Assembly (NCBI GenBank): GCA_913055785.1
Contig: CAJXLJ010000003.1
Span: forward strand, 1 to 64,000
Direction of reading: 5' to 3'
From: an uncultured Parvularculaceae bacterium
GTDB lineage: Bacteria > Pseudomonadota > Alphaproteobacteria > Caulobacterales > Parvularculaceae
Length of the DNA stretch: 64,000 bases
Each line of letters begins with the position of its first letter. Position 1 is the stretch's first letter. Position numbers and translations under genes: made by a program. The notes under the pieces were generated by a model. The model ran no database searches. It was not told the origin of the DNA and saw nothing but the letters and a program-made list of their open reading frames with translations. Positions 19,024 through 29,075 of this stretch are shown piece after piece.

Positions 19024-19830
19024 TCAATAACGGATGATGAATGGCGAATGCGGACGAAGATCCGCCGTCTTTCCTTGCTTGCCGTCGTCAAAGGTAAGTT
19101 CCATCAGATGCGCGTCGCCATGACCGATCTCGAGGACGCCTTCTTTTTCTAGCGTCTTTAATGTTTGGGAGAGCTTTTGTCCTTTCGGCAGGACGAGTTT
19201 AACGCCTGTCAGAACCCGGGCGCCGTTTGGGTGTTCGAGATGTTGAGCGGATTGCGGGCCAAAGGTGGCTCTTGCCTCGCCTGTAATTTCTAGCGGCAGG
19301 AAAAATGTGTAAGGTTCTTTCTCGTTTTCCGCGCCTTTCGTGGAGTACAGGGAGAAATTTCCGCGCATCCACTCCGCGGTGTATTCTTTAGTCTCGAAGG
19401 GCGACGGCTTATCTTCCTCGTAATCCTTTAATCCGATGCCGAATGGCGAAATATCGGGGTTCTTGCGCCAGTCGTTACGGAGGTTAAAGTCGGAATGTAT
19501 GCGGGGAATATTAGCCTCCGCGGCTTCCGGGTCATCCACCCACAAGAACTCAATGTAGACATTGTCGAAATACATATAGGCGCCGGTCGTGCCCTGCCCG
19601 GTATGGGTGTTTGGAAATGGCCAACGGTCGAAGCCGTGTTGTTGTGCGTAAGCGAGTTCCGGCGCGAAACGATCAGAAAAGAAAAAGATATGATCAATGG
19701 CGAACCGTTCCCCTCCATGAGCTCTGGCTGAGGACGGCGCGGCGGTTTCGGCGCTTTCTTCCTGTTGTGCGGTCGCGACTGGGGATAAAAACGCCAATAA
19801 TGCTGCGGCGGCGACGGGTATCAGTTTCAT
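19024..19830 (-). CDS. Exported glyoxalase/VOC-like protein
   Basis: A 268-residue protein with a cleavable signal peptide (about 1-22) and a fold resembling the glyoxalase/VOC superfamily. FAIDHIFFFSDRF near the start provides a possible metal-binding His, and YMYFDNVYIEFLWVDDPEA a later Glu. The remaining half is not obviously conserved. The start at 19830 is chosen because CAGGAGC lies just upstream and the longer version from 19926 adds an unlikely leader. It is divergent from an AraC-type regulator gene, which may control it. Confidence 0.7.
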   Translation of the reverse strand: MKLIPVAAAALLAFLSPVATAQQEESAETAAPSSARAHGGERFAIDHIFFFSDRFAPELAYAQQHGFDRWPFPNTHTGQGTTGAYMYFDNVYIEFLWVDDPEAAEANIPRIHSDFNLRNDWRKNPDISPFGIGLKDYEEDKPSPFETKEYTAEWMRGNFSLYSTKGAENEKEPYTFFLPLEITGEARATFGPQSAQHLEHPNGARVLTGVKLVLPKGQKLSQTLKTLEKEGVLEIGHGDAHLMELTFDDGKQGKTADLRPHSPFIIRY

Positions 19831-19866
19831 ATCGGGGCTCCTGAAAGTAGGGTGGTCAAAGATCAA

Positions 19867-19884
19867 GTTGTTTGAAAAAACAAC
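19867..19884. promoter_or_regulatory. Inverted repeat in the VOC/AraC divergent gap
   Basis: A perfect inverted repeat GTTGTTT-GAAA-AAACAAC lies between the divergent VOC-like gene (start 19830) and the AraC-type gene (start 20017). It may be a regulator-binding site. This is inference from position and symmetry only. Confidence 0.4.
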
Positions 19885-20016
19885 GATGATAAAGATATGT
19901 CGCGTCATATGTAGCAGTTTGCGCAAATTGAGACGTCTTTTTGCGGCGAATCGCAGATTTTGCGCGACGGTTTGGCTTAGACGCAGCCGGCTAGCGCGGT
20001 AGAGGCTTGCGCTATC

Positions 20017-21069
20017 GTGACGTTTTCATTTGCTTCTGCCCTGCAATTGCTGATTGCTGCAAACGGCCTGCTGCTTGCTGCGGGACTGCTCGCGCTCAGG
20101 TTCTTTGGGCGCAGCGCTAATCCTGCATTGCCGCTGATCTTTTTTACGTTCGCGCTGCAAATGGCTGGGGAGTTTGCGCATCAGACCCGTTCCAGTCTTG
20201 CTTTATCAGAGCTCAGGGCTGCTTTGAGCCTCGTATATGGGCCGTTATTTTACCTTTACTTCCTCAATTTCGCTGAACCCCGAAGAGGATTGCGCTGGAA
20301 GGATGTCTGGCACGGAATCCCGTTTTTCGTCGCCGTCGCGACCTTGGCCGCCGCGCTGTATTTCGGCGTGCTGGATTTCAGCATTCATCTTTACGCCGCA
20401 GCCGCCGGCGTAAGCTTGTTGGGATACGCCTGGCTGTCATGGCGGAACGTTCGCCCGAAACTCGCAAGCAATAGCCCGGCGCGCAGGCTTCAGTGGGCGG
20501 CGCTGGCTGCTGCGATGACCGGCCTAATGATCGGCCTGACCGTGGTGGCGACGAATTTCAATTGCGAATTCATCGAGAACGGCCCGGTATTGTGGACCCG
20601 CAACGCGTTGCTGATCTCCATTGTGTTGTTGATGAACGGTTTTTTGCTGGGTGGGCTGTGGGACGACCGCGTGCTGTTCTCGGCGCGGCATGTTTCAACT
20701 TCCACACAAGAAGATGAGGCCATCTTAAAGGCCCTTGATGATGTCCTGGAACAGGAGCGCTTATTTGCGGATCCGGAGGTGACGCTCGACAGGCTGGCTG
20801 CGGCCCTCTCGCTTAGGCCGCGCCGCGTGTCGGAGGCGGTGAACCGGCTGCACGATGTGAGCGTGCCTGCCTATATCAATCGGCGCCGAGTGGAGGAGGC
20901 TAAAAAACTGCTCGCCGGAGACGCCGCCGCTGGCCGATCCCTGCTCGCCCTGGCGCATGACGCAGGCTTCAATTCGAAAGCGACATTTAATCGCGCATTC
21001 AAGGAAATTGTCGGCGAAACGCCGTCCGCCTATCGGCAACGAGTGAGCGGCGTCGCGGCTGAGAATTAG
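20017..21069 (+). CDS. Membrane-anchored AraC-family regulator
   Basis: A 350-residue protein with a membrane sensor half and a DNA-binding half. The first 220 or so residues hold about six or seven hydrophobic helices (LLIAANGLLLAAGLLALRF onwards). The C-terminal 100 residues form the double helix-turn-helix of AraC regulators, with VTLDRLAAALSLRPRRVSEAVN and SLLALAHDAGFNSKATFNRAFKEIVGETPSAYR, the family signature. GTG start. It faces the exported VOC-like protein gene across 186 bp, so the pair may be a small signal-response module. Confidence 0.88.
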   Translation: MTFSFASALQLLIAANGLLLAAGLLALRFFGRSANPALPLIFFTFALQMAGEFAHQTRSSLALSELRAALSLVYGPLFYLYFLNFAEPRRGLRWKDVWHGIPFFVAVATLAAALYFGVLDFSIHLYAAAAGVSLLGYAWLSWRNVRPKLASNSPARRLQWAALAAAMTGLMIGLTVVATNFNCEFIENGPVLWTRNALLISIVLLMNGFLLGGLWDDRVLFSARHVSTSTQEDEAILKALDDVLEQERLFADPEVTLDRLAAALSLRPRRVSEAVNRLHDVSVPAYINRRRVEEAKKLLAGDAAAGRSLLALAHDAGFNSKATFNRAFKEIVGETPSAYRQRVSGVAAEN

Positions 21070-21140
21070 AAGCGAACAGACACGTTGCTCCCCTCTCATT
21101 GACGCGCTAGACCGGCGCCGACGGATAATAGCGGCTTTAG

Positions 21141-22133
<993 letters not shown>

Positions 22134-22139
22134 GCCGGT

Positions 22140-22487
22140 TCAGTCGCCGCTGTAAAAGCCCTGGGTGTAGCGACGGGATTTCGGGCCGCGCCCGGTATAG
22201 AAGCCTTGTGTGCGCATGGGACGGAACGCCCGCCAGACGCGTTTCTCTATGGCGACTTCAATATTCATGCTGTGAGAAAGCAGACCCGCGCCGGCAAGCG
22301 CCGCGGCGGGTTTTTTCGCGCTCCGAAATACATGCACGCCGTTGATGTCCTCGAATGTCATGCCGGGCGTCATCGCTGTTTTCTCTTTCGCGGGGCCGGC
22401 GGTGAGCAGTTTCGGTCCCGGATGAGCGATCGCCCCCGTGGCGCCGAGCGCGGCCGCCGCCGCCAATAGAGCCAGTCCCTTACGCAT
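22140..22487 (-). CDS. Small exported hypothetical protein
   Basis: A 115-residue protein with a signal peptide (about 1-22, cleaved near AIAHP). The mature part ends in a basic, aromatic tail containing a duplicated motif, TQGFYTGRG and TQGFYSGD. I do not recognise a family. AAGGAGGCGGCGAT just upstream of the ATG at 22487 makes this start much better than 22544. It converges on mdh with 6 bp between stops. Confidence 0.65.
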   Translation of the reverse strand: MRKGLALLAAAAALGATGAIAHPGPKLLTAGPAKEKTAMTPGMTFEDINGVHVFRSAKKPAAALAGAGLLSHSMNIEVAIEKRVWRAFRPMRTQGFYTGRGPKSRRYTQGFYSGD

Positions 22488-22666
22488 ATCGCCGCCTCCT
22501 TGTCCGTTCGCTATAGCTTCGCGCCGTGCGGCGGGGGCTGGCAAGGCGGAAGCGGCGGTAAGGGCGAAAGAATCCGCGCATCTTGCGCTTATGCGGGGAA
22601 GACGGCTGTCCCGGCTCCACCTAAAGGCGCATTGAAGGCGGCGCGCATCACGATAGAACGGGGTTC

Positions 22667-23824
22667 ATGAAAATCCTTTACTCGCATCGCACCCGTTCGG
22701 CGGACGGGCAATATGTGCATATCCGCGAGCTCACGGAGGCGCTCGCTGCGCGCGGTTGCGAGGTGGTGATAGCGGGTCCCGACAGCGGCGATGCGAAGGC
22801 GCTTGACGCCGGAGAGGGCGGCGGGATGAAGCGGTTTTTGCCCGGACCGCTCTACGAATGCGCCGAGTACGGATATTCTTTTCTCGGCTATCGCCGGCTT
22901 GCGGCGCTCGCGGCGGAAACGCGGCCCGACGTGCTCTATGAAAGATACAACCTTTTCTATCATGCGGGGGCCTGGCTGAAGCGCCGCGCCGGCCTGCCCA
23001 TGTTGCTTGAAGTGAACGCTCCCCTGGTCGACGAGCGCCGCGCGCATGGCGGCCTGGCGCTCAAAGATTTCGCCCGAAGGAGCGAAGCGGCGATCTGGCG
23101 CGCCGCCGATATGGTGCTGCCGGTCAGCAATGCGCTCGCCGACTATGTTCGGGCGGCGGGTGTTCCCGGCGACCGCATCGAGGTTATTCACAACGGCGTG
23201 GGCGCCGATTTTTTGATCGAGCGCGATGGCTGGGCCGTCCGCCGCCGGTACGGTCTTGAAGACAAGCTTGTTCTCGGCTTCACGGGCTTCGTGCGCGAAT
23301 GGCACCGGGTCGATCGGGTGATCCGGTTTCTCGCGGCGCATGAGAACCGGCATCTCGCTTTTCTTCTCGTCGGCGACGGTCCCGTGCGTCCGGGCCTCGA
23401 GACGCTCGCTGCTGAACTTGGCGTCAGCGACCGCGTACGGTTCGCCGGCGTCGTACAGCGCGAGCATCTCGCCGATCACGTCGCCGCCTTCGACGTCGCC
23501 CTGCAGCCGGCGGTGACCCCTTACGCGTCGCCCTTGAAACTTTTTGAATACATGGCGCTCGGCAAGGCGATCATCGCCCCGGCGGGCGCCAATATCCGGG
23601 AGGCGCTCCGGGGCGGCGAAGAGGCGCTGCTGTTCGGTCAGGAAGAGGGCGGTTTTGACAGGGCGCTCTCGGCGCTCGTGGAAGACGGCGAGCTTCGCGC
23701 TCGGCTCGGCTCGGCGGCGCGCGCGCGGCTGTTGCGTGACGACCTCACCTGGGCCGGCAATGCGCGCCGCGTCGAACGCCTTGCTGAAACGCTCTTGGAG
23801 ACTCCCCATGTCGATCCGGCTTGA
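22667..23824 (+). CDS. Glycosyltransferase family 4 protein
   Basis: A 385-residue GT-B glycosyltransferase. The N-terminal Rossmann half has the acceptor-side pattern QYVHIRELTEALAARGCEV. The C-terminal half carries the donor-binding GT4 motif SPLKLFEYMALGKAIIAP, with the Glu expected to contact the nucleotide sugar. Sugar and acceptor are unknown; cell-surface polysaccharide is a reasonable guess. The last 17 bases overlap the GNAT gene. Confidence 0.9.
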   Translation: MKILYSHRTRSADGQYVHIRELTEALAARGCEVVIAGPDSGDAKALDAGEGGGMKRFLPGPLYECAEYGYSFLGYRRLAALAAETRPDVLYERYNLFYHAGAWLKRRAGLPMLLEVNAPLVDERRAHGGLALKDFARRSEAAIWRAADMVLPVSNALADYVRAAGVPGDRIEVIHNGVGADFLIERDGWAVRRRYGLEDKLVLGFTGFVREWHRVDRVIRFLAAHENRHLAFLLVGDGPVRPGLETLAAELGVSDRVRFAGVVQREHLADHVAAFDVALQPAVTPYASPLKLFEYMALGKAIIAPAGANIREALRGGEEALLFGQEEGGFDRALSALVEDGELRARLGSAARARLLRDDLTWAGNARRVERLAETLLETPHVDPA

Positions 23825-24344
23825 AACAGAACGCCTTGTGCTCCGTCCGATGGAGGCGCGCGACGTCGAGAGCCATGTGGAGATGATGCAGGATCCCGGC
23901 ATGGCGGCCTATCTGACCCCCGATGGGAAAGTCCGGCCCCGCATGGATGAATGGCGCGGCGCGGCGATGCTGCTTGGCCACTGGCAGATAAGAGGCTTCG
24001 GCTTTTTCTCGGTTGAGGAAAAGGCGACAGGCGACTGGGTCGGCCGCGTTGGTCCGTGGAAGCCGGAGGGCTGGCCGGCGCTTGAATGCGGCTGGGGGAT
24101 TAGAAAAGAACACTGGGGCAAGGGCTATGCGCCCGAAGCGGCGATCGCCTCGGTCCGGTGGATATTTGATCAGTTCCCAGACCTTCCGAGGGTCATCTCC
24201 CTCATCGATCCGGAAAACGCCAACAGCCAGGCGGTGGCGAAGAAGATCGGAGAGGAAAAGTCGGGCGAGGTCTTCGAGCTCTGGGGTTTGCGCCTCGACG
24301 TCTGGTCCGCCGGGCGCAAAGACTGGCTTGCCCGGTTCGGATAA
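23808..24344 (+). CDS. GNAT-family N-acetyltransferase
   Basis: A 178-residue GNAT enzyme of the RimJ/RimL-like group, which transfers acetyl from acetyl-CoA to an amine. It opens with the typical IRLETERLVLRPMEARD. The coenzyme-pyrophosphate segment is GIRKEHWGKGYAPEAAIASV, and SLIDPENANSQAVAKKIG is the conserved C-terminal part. The ATG at 23808 overlaps the glycosyltransferase end and has GGAG upstream, so translation is coupled. The longer frame from 23544 is antisense-like filler within the glycosyltransferase. Confidence 0.88.
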   Translation: MSIRLETERLVLRPMEARDVESHVEMMQDPGMAAYLTPDGKVRPRMDEWRGAAMLLGHWQIRGFGFFSVEEKATGDWVGRVGPWKPEGWPALECGWGIRKEHWGKGYAPEAAIASVRWIFDQFPDLPRVISLIDPENANSQAVAKKIGEEKSGEVFELWGLRLDVWSAGRKDWLARFG

Positions 24345-24514
24345 TTTTTGCCGGGCTTCATTTTTCCTCTTGAAATCCTCCGCGCTTTGACGATTTGCTA
24401 TTGTCGCCGTCGAGCCGTTTGGTTGGCCTGGTCGCGAGGGCGATCAGAGTAAGGATTGTGCGCCCTTGCGCACGGGGCTGCCGTCCCATTGTCCGGCCTG
24501 GAGACTATCTGCAA

Positions 24515-24946
24515 ATGATGCTTGTTCCGACTTACGTCGCCGCGAGCGACGTCGAAGGCGTGGGCGTATTCGCCGCGAAACGTATAAAAAAGGGCGCTTT
24601 GATCTGGCGCTACGACCCGAGTTTCGACCGGCTTGTGCCCTCGACCTGGTTGCAGGAACAGACGCCGATGATGCGTGAGTTCCTGACCAAATATGCATAC
24701 CCGGCGCATGATCGCCCGGACATGCTGGTGATCGAAATCGACAATGGCCGGTTCATGAACCACACGCTGGAGCCGAACACCGACTTCACCAAGGTCATCG
24801 AGGGCTATGCGCTGCGGGACATCGCCGCCGGCGAGGAACTGCTCTGCAACTACACAGAGTTCGATCCCGGCTTCCAGCTGCTGCCGTCGGCGGTCACTGC
24901 ATTTGCGAAGAAAAAGGCCCGCGCCAACGGCGTCTCCGCTCATTAA
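24515..24946 (+). CDS. SET-domain protein
   Basis: A 143-residue protein consisting only of a SET domain, the fold of protein-lysine methyltransferases. Landmarks are VEGVGVFAAKRIKKGALIWRY (N-SET), GRFMNHTLEPNTDF (the NHxxxPN motif), and IAAGEELLCNYTEFD (GEEL...Y motif). ATG codons at 24515 and 24518 are both plausible after GGAG; the longer frame from 24395 would add an arginine-rich leader unlike the family. Such free-standing SET proteins occur in bacteria, with few known substrates. Substrate is unknown. Confidence 0.82.
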   Translation: MMLVPTYVAASDVEGVGVFAAKRIKKGALIWRYDPSFDRLVPSTWLQEQTPMMREFLTKYAYPAHDRPDMLVIEIDNGRFMNHTLEPNTDFTKVIEGYALRDIAAGEELLCNYTEFDPGFQLLPSAVTAFAKKKARANGVSAH

Positions 24947-25028
24947 TTCGTGAATGGGCGGCGCCGCCGGTTGACCTCAACGCAACAAGCGCGATCATGG
25001 GCGAACCGATTCACTACGAGGGGCTCCC

Positions 25029-26468
25029 ATGATTGTCAGAGGTTTCGCCACGGCGGCGCTCGCCGCGTCTATTGTTGTCACGTCGTCCGTTTCGGCGCAG
25101 GAGGCGGCGCCTTCGCCCGCGCTAACGCCAGAGCAGGCGCGCACGGTCGACCGGCTCATAGATCAGGGGCTCAAGAACGATCTCGCCTGGGAGGTTCTTG
25201 AAAGCTTGACGACCGAAGTAGGTCCCCGCCTCGGCGGGTCCGAAGCGGAGGCGCGCGCCAGAGACTGGGGTGCGGCGAAACTCAAAAGCCTCGGCTTCAA
25301 GAATGTCAAAATCGAAACCTTCGAGATGCCTTACTGGGAACGGGTCTCCGAACGCGCCGAGATCGTTTCTCCGTTTCCGCAGCCGCTGTCGCTGACCGCT
25401 CTTGGCGGGTCGATCGGCACGCCGGAGGGCGGCCTTGAAGGTGAGGTCGTCCGTTTCGGTACGCTCCCCGAGCTGCAGGCGGCGCCGCTGACCGGCTATG
25501 AGGGCAAGATCATCTTTGTCGATGAACCGATGGCTCGCACGCAGGACGGATCAGGTTACGGCATGGCGGTTCGCAAGCGCGGCCTTGCGGCTGTCGAGGC
25601 CGGCAAGCGCGGCGCCGCAGCGGCGCTGATCCGTTCAGCCGGCACCGATTATCACCGCAATCCGCACACCGGCGGCGCGACATTCAGGGGTGGGGCGACC
25701 GCCGTGCCCACGGCGGCGCTCGCCAACCCCGATGCAGACCAGCTCACACGCGTGCTGAAACGCGCCAATGGGCCGGTTATCGTCAATCTTGAGCTCGTCG
25801 TGAACACCAGGGAGACCGTCACATCGGGCAATGTGATCGGCGAAATTCCCGGCAAGACGAACGAAATCATCGTGATCGGCGGCCATCTCGATAGCTGGGA
25901 TCTTGGTACTGGCGCGATTGACGACGGCGCCGGCATCGCCATTACCACGGCGGCGGCGAAACTGGTCGGCGATCTTAATGGCAAGCCGACTCGCACCATT
26001 CGCGTCGTGATGTGGGGATCTGAAGAAGTCGGCGTTTACGGCGGTTCGGCTTATGCTGAAGCTCATGCCGATGAGATCGACCGGCACGTCGTCGCGGCGG
26101 AGTCGGACTTCGGCGCCGGCAGAATCTATCAGTTCAGTACTCGCTTTGGCGAAAGCGCGCTTCCCAAAGCGACTCCAATGGCGAACGCGTTACGGCGGCT
26201 GGCGATTACGCCGGGCGACAACAACGCTTATGGCGGCGCCGATATCGGCGCGATTATGCGCCTTGGCGTGCCGGCGGTTACGCTCGCCCAGTCCGGCTGG
26301 GATTATTTCGACCTTCATCACACGCCCGATGACACACTCGATAAGGTCGATCCCGAAGCCTTGCGCCAGAACGTCGCCGCCTGGGCCGCTTTCATCTATA
26401 TGGCGTCAGAAATGGAAGGCGGCTTTCGGGATGACGGGGACGGGGAGAGCGCTTCCGATAGTGACTAG
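25029..26468 (+). CDS. Exported M28-family zinc peptidase with PA domain
   Basis: A 479-residue secreted peptidase of the M28 family (glutamate carboxypeptidase/aminopeptidase type). A signal peptide covers about 1-23. A PA-type insert lies in the middle (RSAGTDYHRNPHTGG). The di-zinc site is visible: GGHLDSWDLGTGAIDDG, WGSEEVGVYGG with the catalytic Glu, AESDFGAG, and LHHTPDDTLDKV with the last His. The C-terminus is acidic. It probably digests peptides in the envelope, like the S9 and M24 enzymes nearby. Confidence 0.92.
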   Translation: MIVRGFATAALAASIVVTSSVSAQEAAPSPALTPEQARTVDRLIDQGLKNDLAWEVLESLTTEVGPRLGGSEAEARARDWGAAKLKSLGFKNVKIETFEMPYWERVSERAEIVSPFPQPLSLTALGGSIGTPEGGLEGEVVRFGTLPELQAAPLTGYEGKIIFVDEPMARTQDGSGYGMAVRKRGLAAVEAGKRGAAAALIRSAGTDYHRNPHTGGATFRGGATAVPTAALANPDADQLTRVLKRANGPVIVNLELVVNTRETVTSGNVIGEIPGKTNEIIVIGGHLDSWDLGTGAIDDGAGIAITTAAAKLVGDLNGKPTRTIRVVMWGSEEVGVYGGSAYAEAHADEIDRHVVAAESDFGAGRIYQFSTRFGESALPKATPMANALRRLAITPGDNNAYGGADIGAIMRLGVPAVTLAQSGWDYFDLHHTPDDTLDKVDPEALRQNVAAWAAFIYMASEMEGGFRDDGDGESASDSD

Positions 26469-26543
26469 GCGCCGCCGAACGCAGGTCCGGCTGCTTTTCC
26501 TGTTATTAGAGTTTTCATTAAGTCATTGAAATTTAAAGATTAT

Positions 26544-26571
26544 GGGGAAGGTTTCTATAGAAACCTTCCCC
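26544..26571. repeat. 28-bp perfect palindrome
   Basis: GGGGAAGGTTTC, TATA, GAAACCTTCCCC: a perfect 12-bp inverted repeat with a TATA loop, in an A+T-rich island between the M28 gene and the membrane protein gene at 26697. There is no T-run after it on the plus strand, so it is not a textbook terminator. It could be a binding site or an RNA hairpin. Confidence 0.7.
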
Positions 26572-26696
26572 AAACTGATTATTACGGTCGCGGTATTTAA
26601 AAACAGTTTGTCGGCCCCAGAATTTCGCGCATAGTCCGTTTCCATGTTGCGTAACGGTTCCCGGCCGCGCCGGGTTTTTGCAACGGGGAACATTCC

Positions 26697-27239
26697 ATGG
26701 CGAAAGAAAAGAAGAGTTCTGAATATACGAAGCGACAGGACGGCGGCGCGACGGTGTTTACAGTTACGCCGGCGCCGGCGCCGAAATTCACCGCCATTCT
26801 GGTGATCGGCGGCGTGATGGGTCTTCTCGGACTCAGCATGCTGGCGGGCGGCCCGGGCATCATCTTCCTGGCGATGGCGGCGTTCTGTTTCTGGTACGGG
26901 TGGACGCGCGACTTGCGGCCGAAAGAGACGCGCCAGCCGGCGACTTTTCGCGTCACGGCGGACCGGATCGAATCCGGCGGCCAGACTTTTTCTAAGGACG
27001 ACATTCACCGCCTGATCCTGCGCAACAGCATCACGGATCAAGAAGTCACGACGATCTATACGACAAACGCCAATGTCGCCGCTGGCCTCGCCTATCGCGG
27101 GCAAGTCGCGCGCGTGGCGAACACGCTGACGGTGGAATCCGGCGGGAAGTCGAGCCTGATTGCTGGCGGGATGGATGAAACGACGGCCTTCGGGCTGCTG
27201 TCGGACGTCTGCAAGATCATGGGTTATGAGGTCAATTGA
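26697..27239 (+). CDS. Membrane protein with cytosolic PH-like tail
   Basis: A 180-residue protein I do not recognise by name. A charged N-terminus is followed by two hydrophobic helices at about residues 31-52 and 55-71. The C-terminal 100 residues (FRVTADRIESGGQTFSKDDI, then RLILRNSITDQEV) look like a soluble beta-rich domain. GGGGAACATTCC precedes the ATG. It is followed by the bidirectional terminator at 27271. Confidence 0.65.
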   Translation: MAKEKKSSEYTKRQDGGATVFTVTPAPAPKFTAILVIGGVMGLLGLSMLAGGPGIIFLAMAAFCFWYGWTRDLRPKETRQPATFRVTADRIESGGQTFSKDDIHRLILRNSITDQEVTTIYTTNANVAAGLAYRGQVARVANTLTVESGGKSSLIAGGMDETTAFGLLSDVCKIMGYEVN

Positions 27240-27270
27240 CCGCCGGCCTTGAGAGCCGGGCTGGCGCATA

Positions 27271-27300
27271 AAAAAAGCGGCTCAACTGAGCCGCTTTTTT
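27271..27300. terminator. Bidirectional intrinsic terminator
   Basis: An A-tract, a GC-rich stem AGCGGCTC/GAGCCGCT with loop AACT, and a T-tract (CTTTTTT). It works in both directions, ending the plus-strand gene at 26697 and the minus-strand rplS operon that converges on it. Confidence 0.9.
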
Positions 27301-27320
27301 CAGGAAGTTTTTTTTAGCGC

Positions 27321-27698
27321 CTATTCCGCGTCTTTCTTCGAGCGGCGGTCGACTTTCTCAGCGATACGGGCCGACTTGCCGCGGCGGTCGCGCAGATAAT
27401 AGAGCTTGGCGCGGCGCACCTTGCCGCGGCGCACGACTTCGATGGAATCGACCAGCGGCGAGTAGACCGGGAAGACCCGCTCGACGCCTTCGCCGAAGGA
27501 GATCTTGCGAACCGTGAAATTCTCATTGAGGCCGCCGCCGGCGCGGGCGATGCAGACCCCTTCGAACGCCTGCAGACGTTCGCGGTCGCCTTCGCGCACC
27601 TTGACGTTGACCTTGACCGTATCCCCGGGAGCGAACTCCGGCACGTTCTTGCCGAGTTCTTCCATATGCTCTTTTTCGAGCTGTTCGATAATGTTCAT
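27321..27698 (-). CDS. rplS: 50S ribosomal protein L19
   Basis: L19 sits at the interface between ribosomal subunits. The 125 residues include [48 protein letters not shown] and the [18 protein letters not shown] core, which match the family. It is the last gene of rimM-trmD-rplS. Its ATG overlaps the trmD stop, so translation is coupled. A strong terminator follows. Confidence 0.97.
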   Translation of the reverse strand: MNIIEQLEKEHMEELGKNVPEFAPGDTVKVNVKVREGDRERLQAFEGVCIARAGGGLNENFTVRKISFGEGVERVFPVYSPLVDSIEVVRRGKVRRAKLYYLRDRRGKSARIAEKVDRRSKKDAE

Positions 27699-28438
27699 CG
27701 CTTCGGTTCCTTGTTGTTTTCCCGCCGGATAGGACCGTCAGCGTGAAACCTTTCAAAAAGGTCCGGTCGTCGCGCGCGCGTTATGTCTTCAGCCATTTTG
27801 CGCCGCCATTCGGCGATCTTTTGGTGGTCGCCTGAAAGCAGCACGTCCGGGACGGCCCGGCCCTCGAACTCTCTCGGGCGCGTATACTGGGGATATTCCA
27901 GCAACCCGCCCTCAAAGCTTTCCTCGCCCAGCGAGGAAGGCGAGCCCAATACCCCGGGGAGAAGCCGGACGCAAGCCTCGATCAGCGCCATCGCGGCGAT
28001 TTCCCCGCCGGCGAGGACGAAGTCCCCGATTGAGACTTCCTCTATCCCCCTTGCCTCGAAAATCCGCTCGTCGATCCCCTCGAAACGGCCGCAAAGGGCG
28101 ATGAGCCCGGCGCCTTCGGAAAGCGTGCGGGCCCTGCCCTGCGTCAAGGGCGCGCCCCGGGGCGTCAGGCAGATCAGCGGGCGCCCGGCGCGGTCGACGC
28201 TGTCGATCGCCGCCGCCAGGATATCGGCGCGCATGACCAGACCCGCGCCGCCGCCCGCCGGCGTGTCGTCCACGGAGCCGTATTTGTTGTCGGAAAAATC
28301 GCGGATGTTGACGGTCTCGAGCGCCCATGAGCCTTCCGCGCGCCCACGCCCGAGAACGGAGGCATCCAGCGGTCCCGGAAAAAGCTCCGGAAAGAGGGTC
28401 AAGACAGTCGCGCGCCACATGGAGCGAGGAAATGACAT
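27695..28438 (-). CDS. trmD: tRNA (guanine37-N1)-methyltransferase TrmD
   Basis: TrmD methylates G37 of tRNAs to prevent frameshifting, using SAM in a trefoil-knot (SPOUT) active site. [14 protein letters not shown] starts the enzyme. [27 protein letters not shown] and [20 protein letters not shown] form the knot and dimer interface. [10 protein letters not shown] is diagnostic. I prefer the ATG at 28438, although 28420 is also possible and neither has a clear ribosome site. The frame from 28567 overlaps rimM too far. The gap to rimM is 61 bp. Confidence 0.95.
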   Translation of the reverse strand: MSFPRSMWRATVLTLFPELFPGPLDASVLGRGRAEGSWALETVNIRDFSDNKYGSVDDTPAGGGAGLVMRADILAAAIDSVDRAGRPLICLTPRGAPLTQGRARTLSEGAGLIALCGRFEGIDERIFEARGIEEVSIGDFVLAGGEIAAMALIEACVRLLPGVLGSPSSLGEESFEGGLLEYPQYTRPREFEGRAVPDVLLSGDHQKIAEWRRKMAEDITRARRPDLFERFHADGPIRRENNKEPKR

Positions 28439-28499
28439 GGGGGCGGGGAAGGCGCAAGCTGGGCGGAAAGAGGTCTTGAGCGTCCGTCCCTTGGAGACC

Positions 28500-29075
28500 T
28501 CAGGCGTCCTCTTCGCGTATCGCCGTTTCGATAAAGGCGCGTTTGGCGTGCGGATTGTCTTCCTCATCCAGCGCGCCGCGCCTTATCGTGATTGTCCCGG
28601 CGGCGATATCGACCTCAGGGAAATCGGCTTTTGTGAAGGCAATGAGCCGCACGCCCTGCATGCCGGGGATCGCCTTCAGTTCGACAACGTCGCCCGCGCC
28701 GAAATTATAAACCGCGGATACGGCGCCCAGGGGTGCGCCGGTCTCGTCCACGGCTTTGAGGCCGACAAGGTCATCGAGATAGAATTCGTCTTCTTCTGGA
28801 GCAGGCAGTTCTCTGCGATCGATGTAAAGCCGTGCGCCTTTGAGGCTTTCCGCGTCCTCCCGGCTTTTGATTTCCGGCGCGCGAACAAGGGCGATGTCGG
28901 GCCCGATGATCCGGACGACCGTCAGCGTAAAGCGCCTTGCGCCGTCTTCGGTTTCAACGGTGCCGTATGCGGCGATATTTTCCGGCGTTTCGGTGAAAGT
29001 CTTTACTTTCACCTCGCCCTTTACGCCGTGAGCGCCGGCAAAGGCGCCGAGGCAGACGCGCTTCGCCTCAGTCAT
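28500..29075 (-). CDS. rimM: Ribosome maturation factor RimM
   Basis: RimM assists 16S processing and assembly of the 30S head, binding S19. The 191 residues have the N-terminal domain ([20 protein letters not shown]) and a C-terminal PRC barrel ([20 protein letters not shown], then [18 protein letters not shown]). AGGAAAGCG precedes the ATG at 29075. The start overlaps the end of the MFS gene by 8 bp. RimM usually follows rpsP; here rpsP is 13.6 kb away in the opposite orientation. Confidence 0.95.
   Translation of the reverse strand: MTEAKRVCLGAFAGAHGVKGEVKVKTFTETPENIAAYGTVETEDGARRFTLTVVRIIGPDIALVRAPEIKSREDAESLKGARLYIDRRELPAPEEDEFYLDDLVGLKAVDETGAPLGAVSAVYNFGAGDVVELKAIPGMQGVRLIAFTKADFPEVDIAAGTITIRRGALDEEDNPHAKRAFIETAIREEDA

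Noticed and set aside
22589-23902. 437-residue ORF antisense to the glycosyltransferase
   Set aside because: No start signal or domain; the plus strand has a clear GT4 motif.
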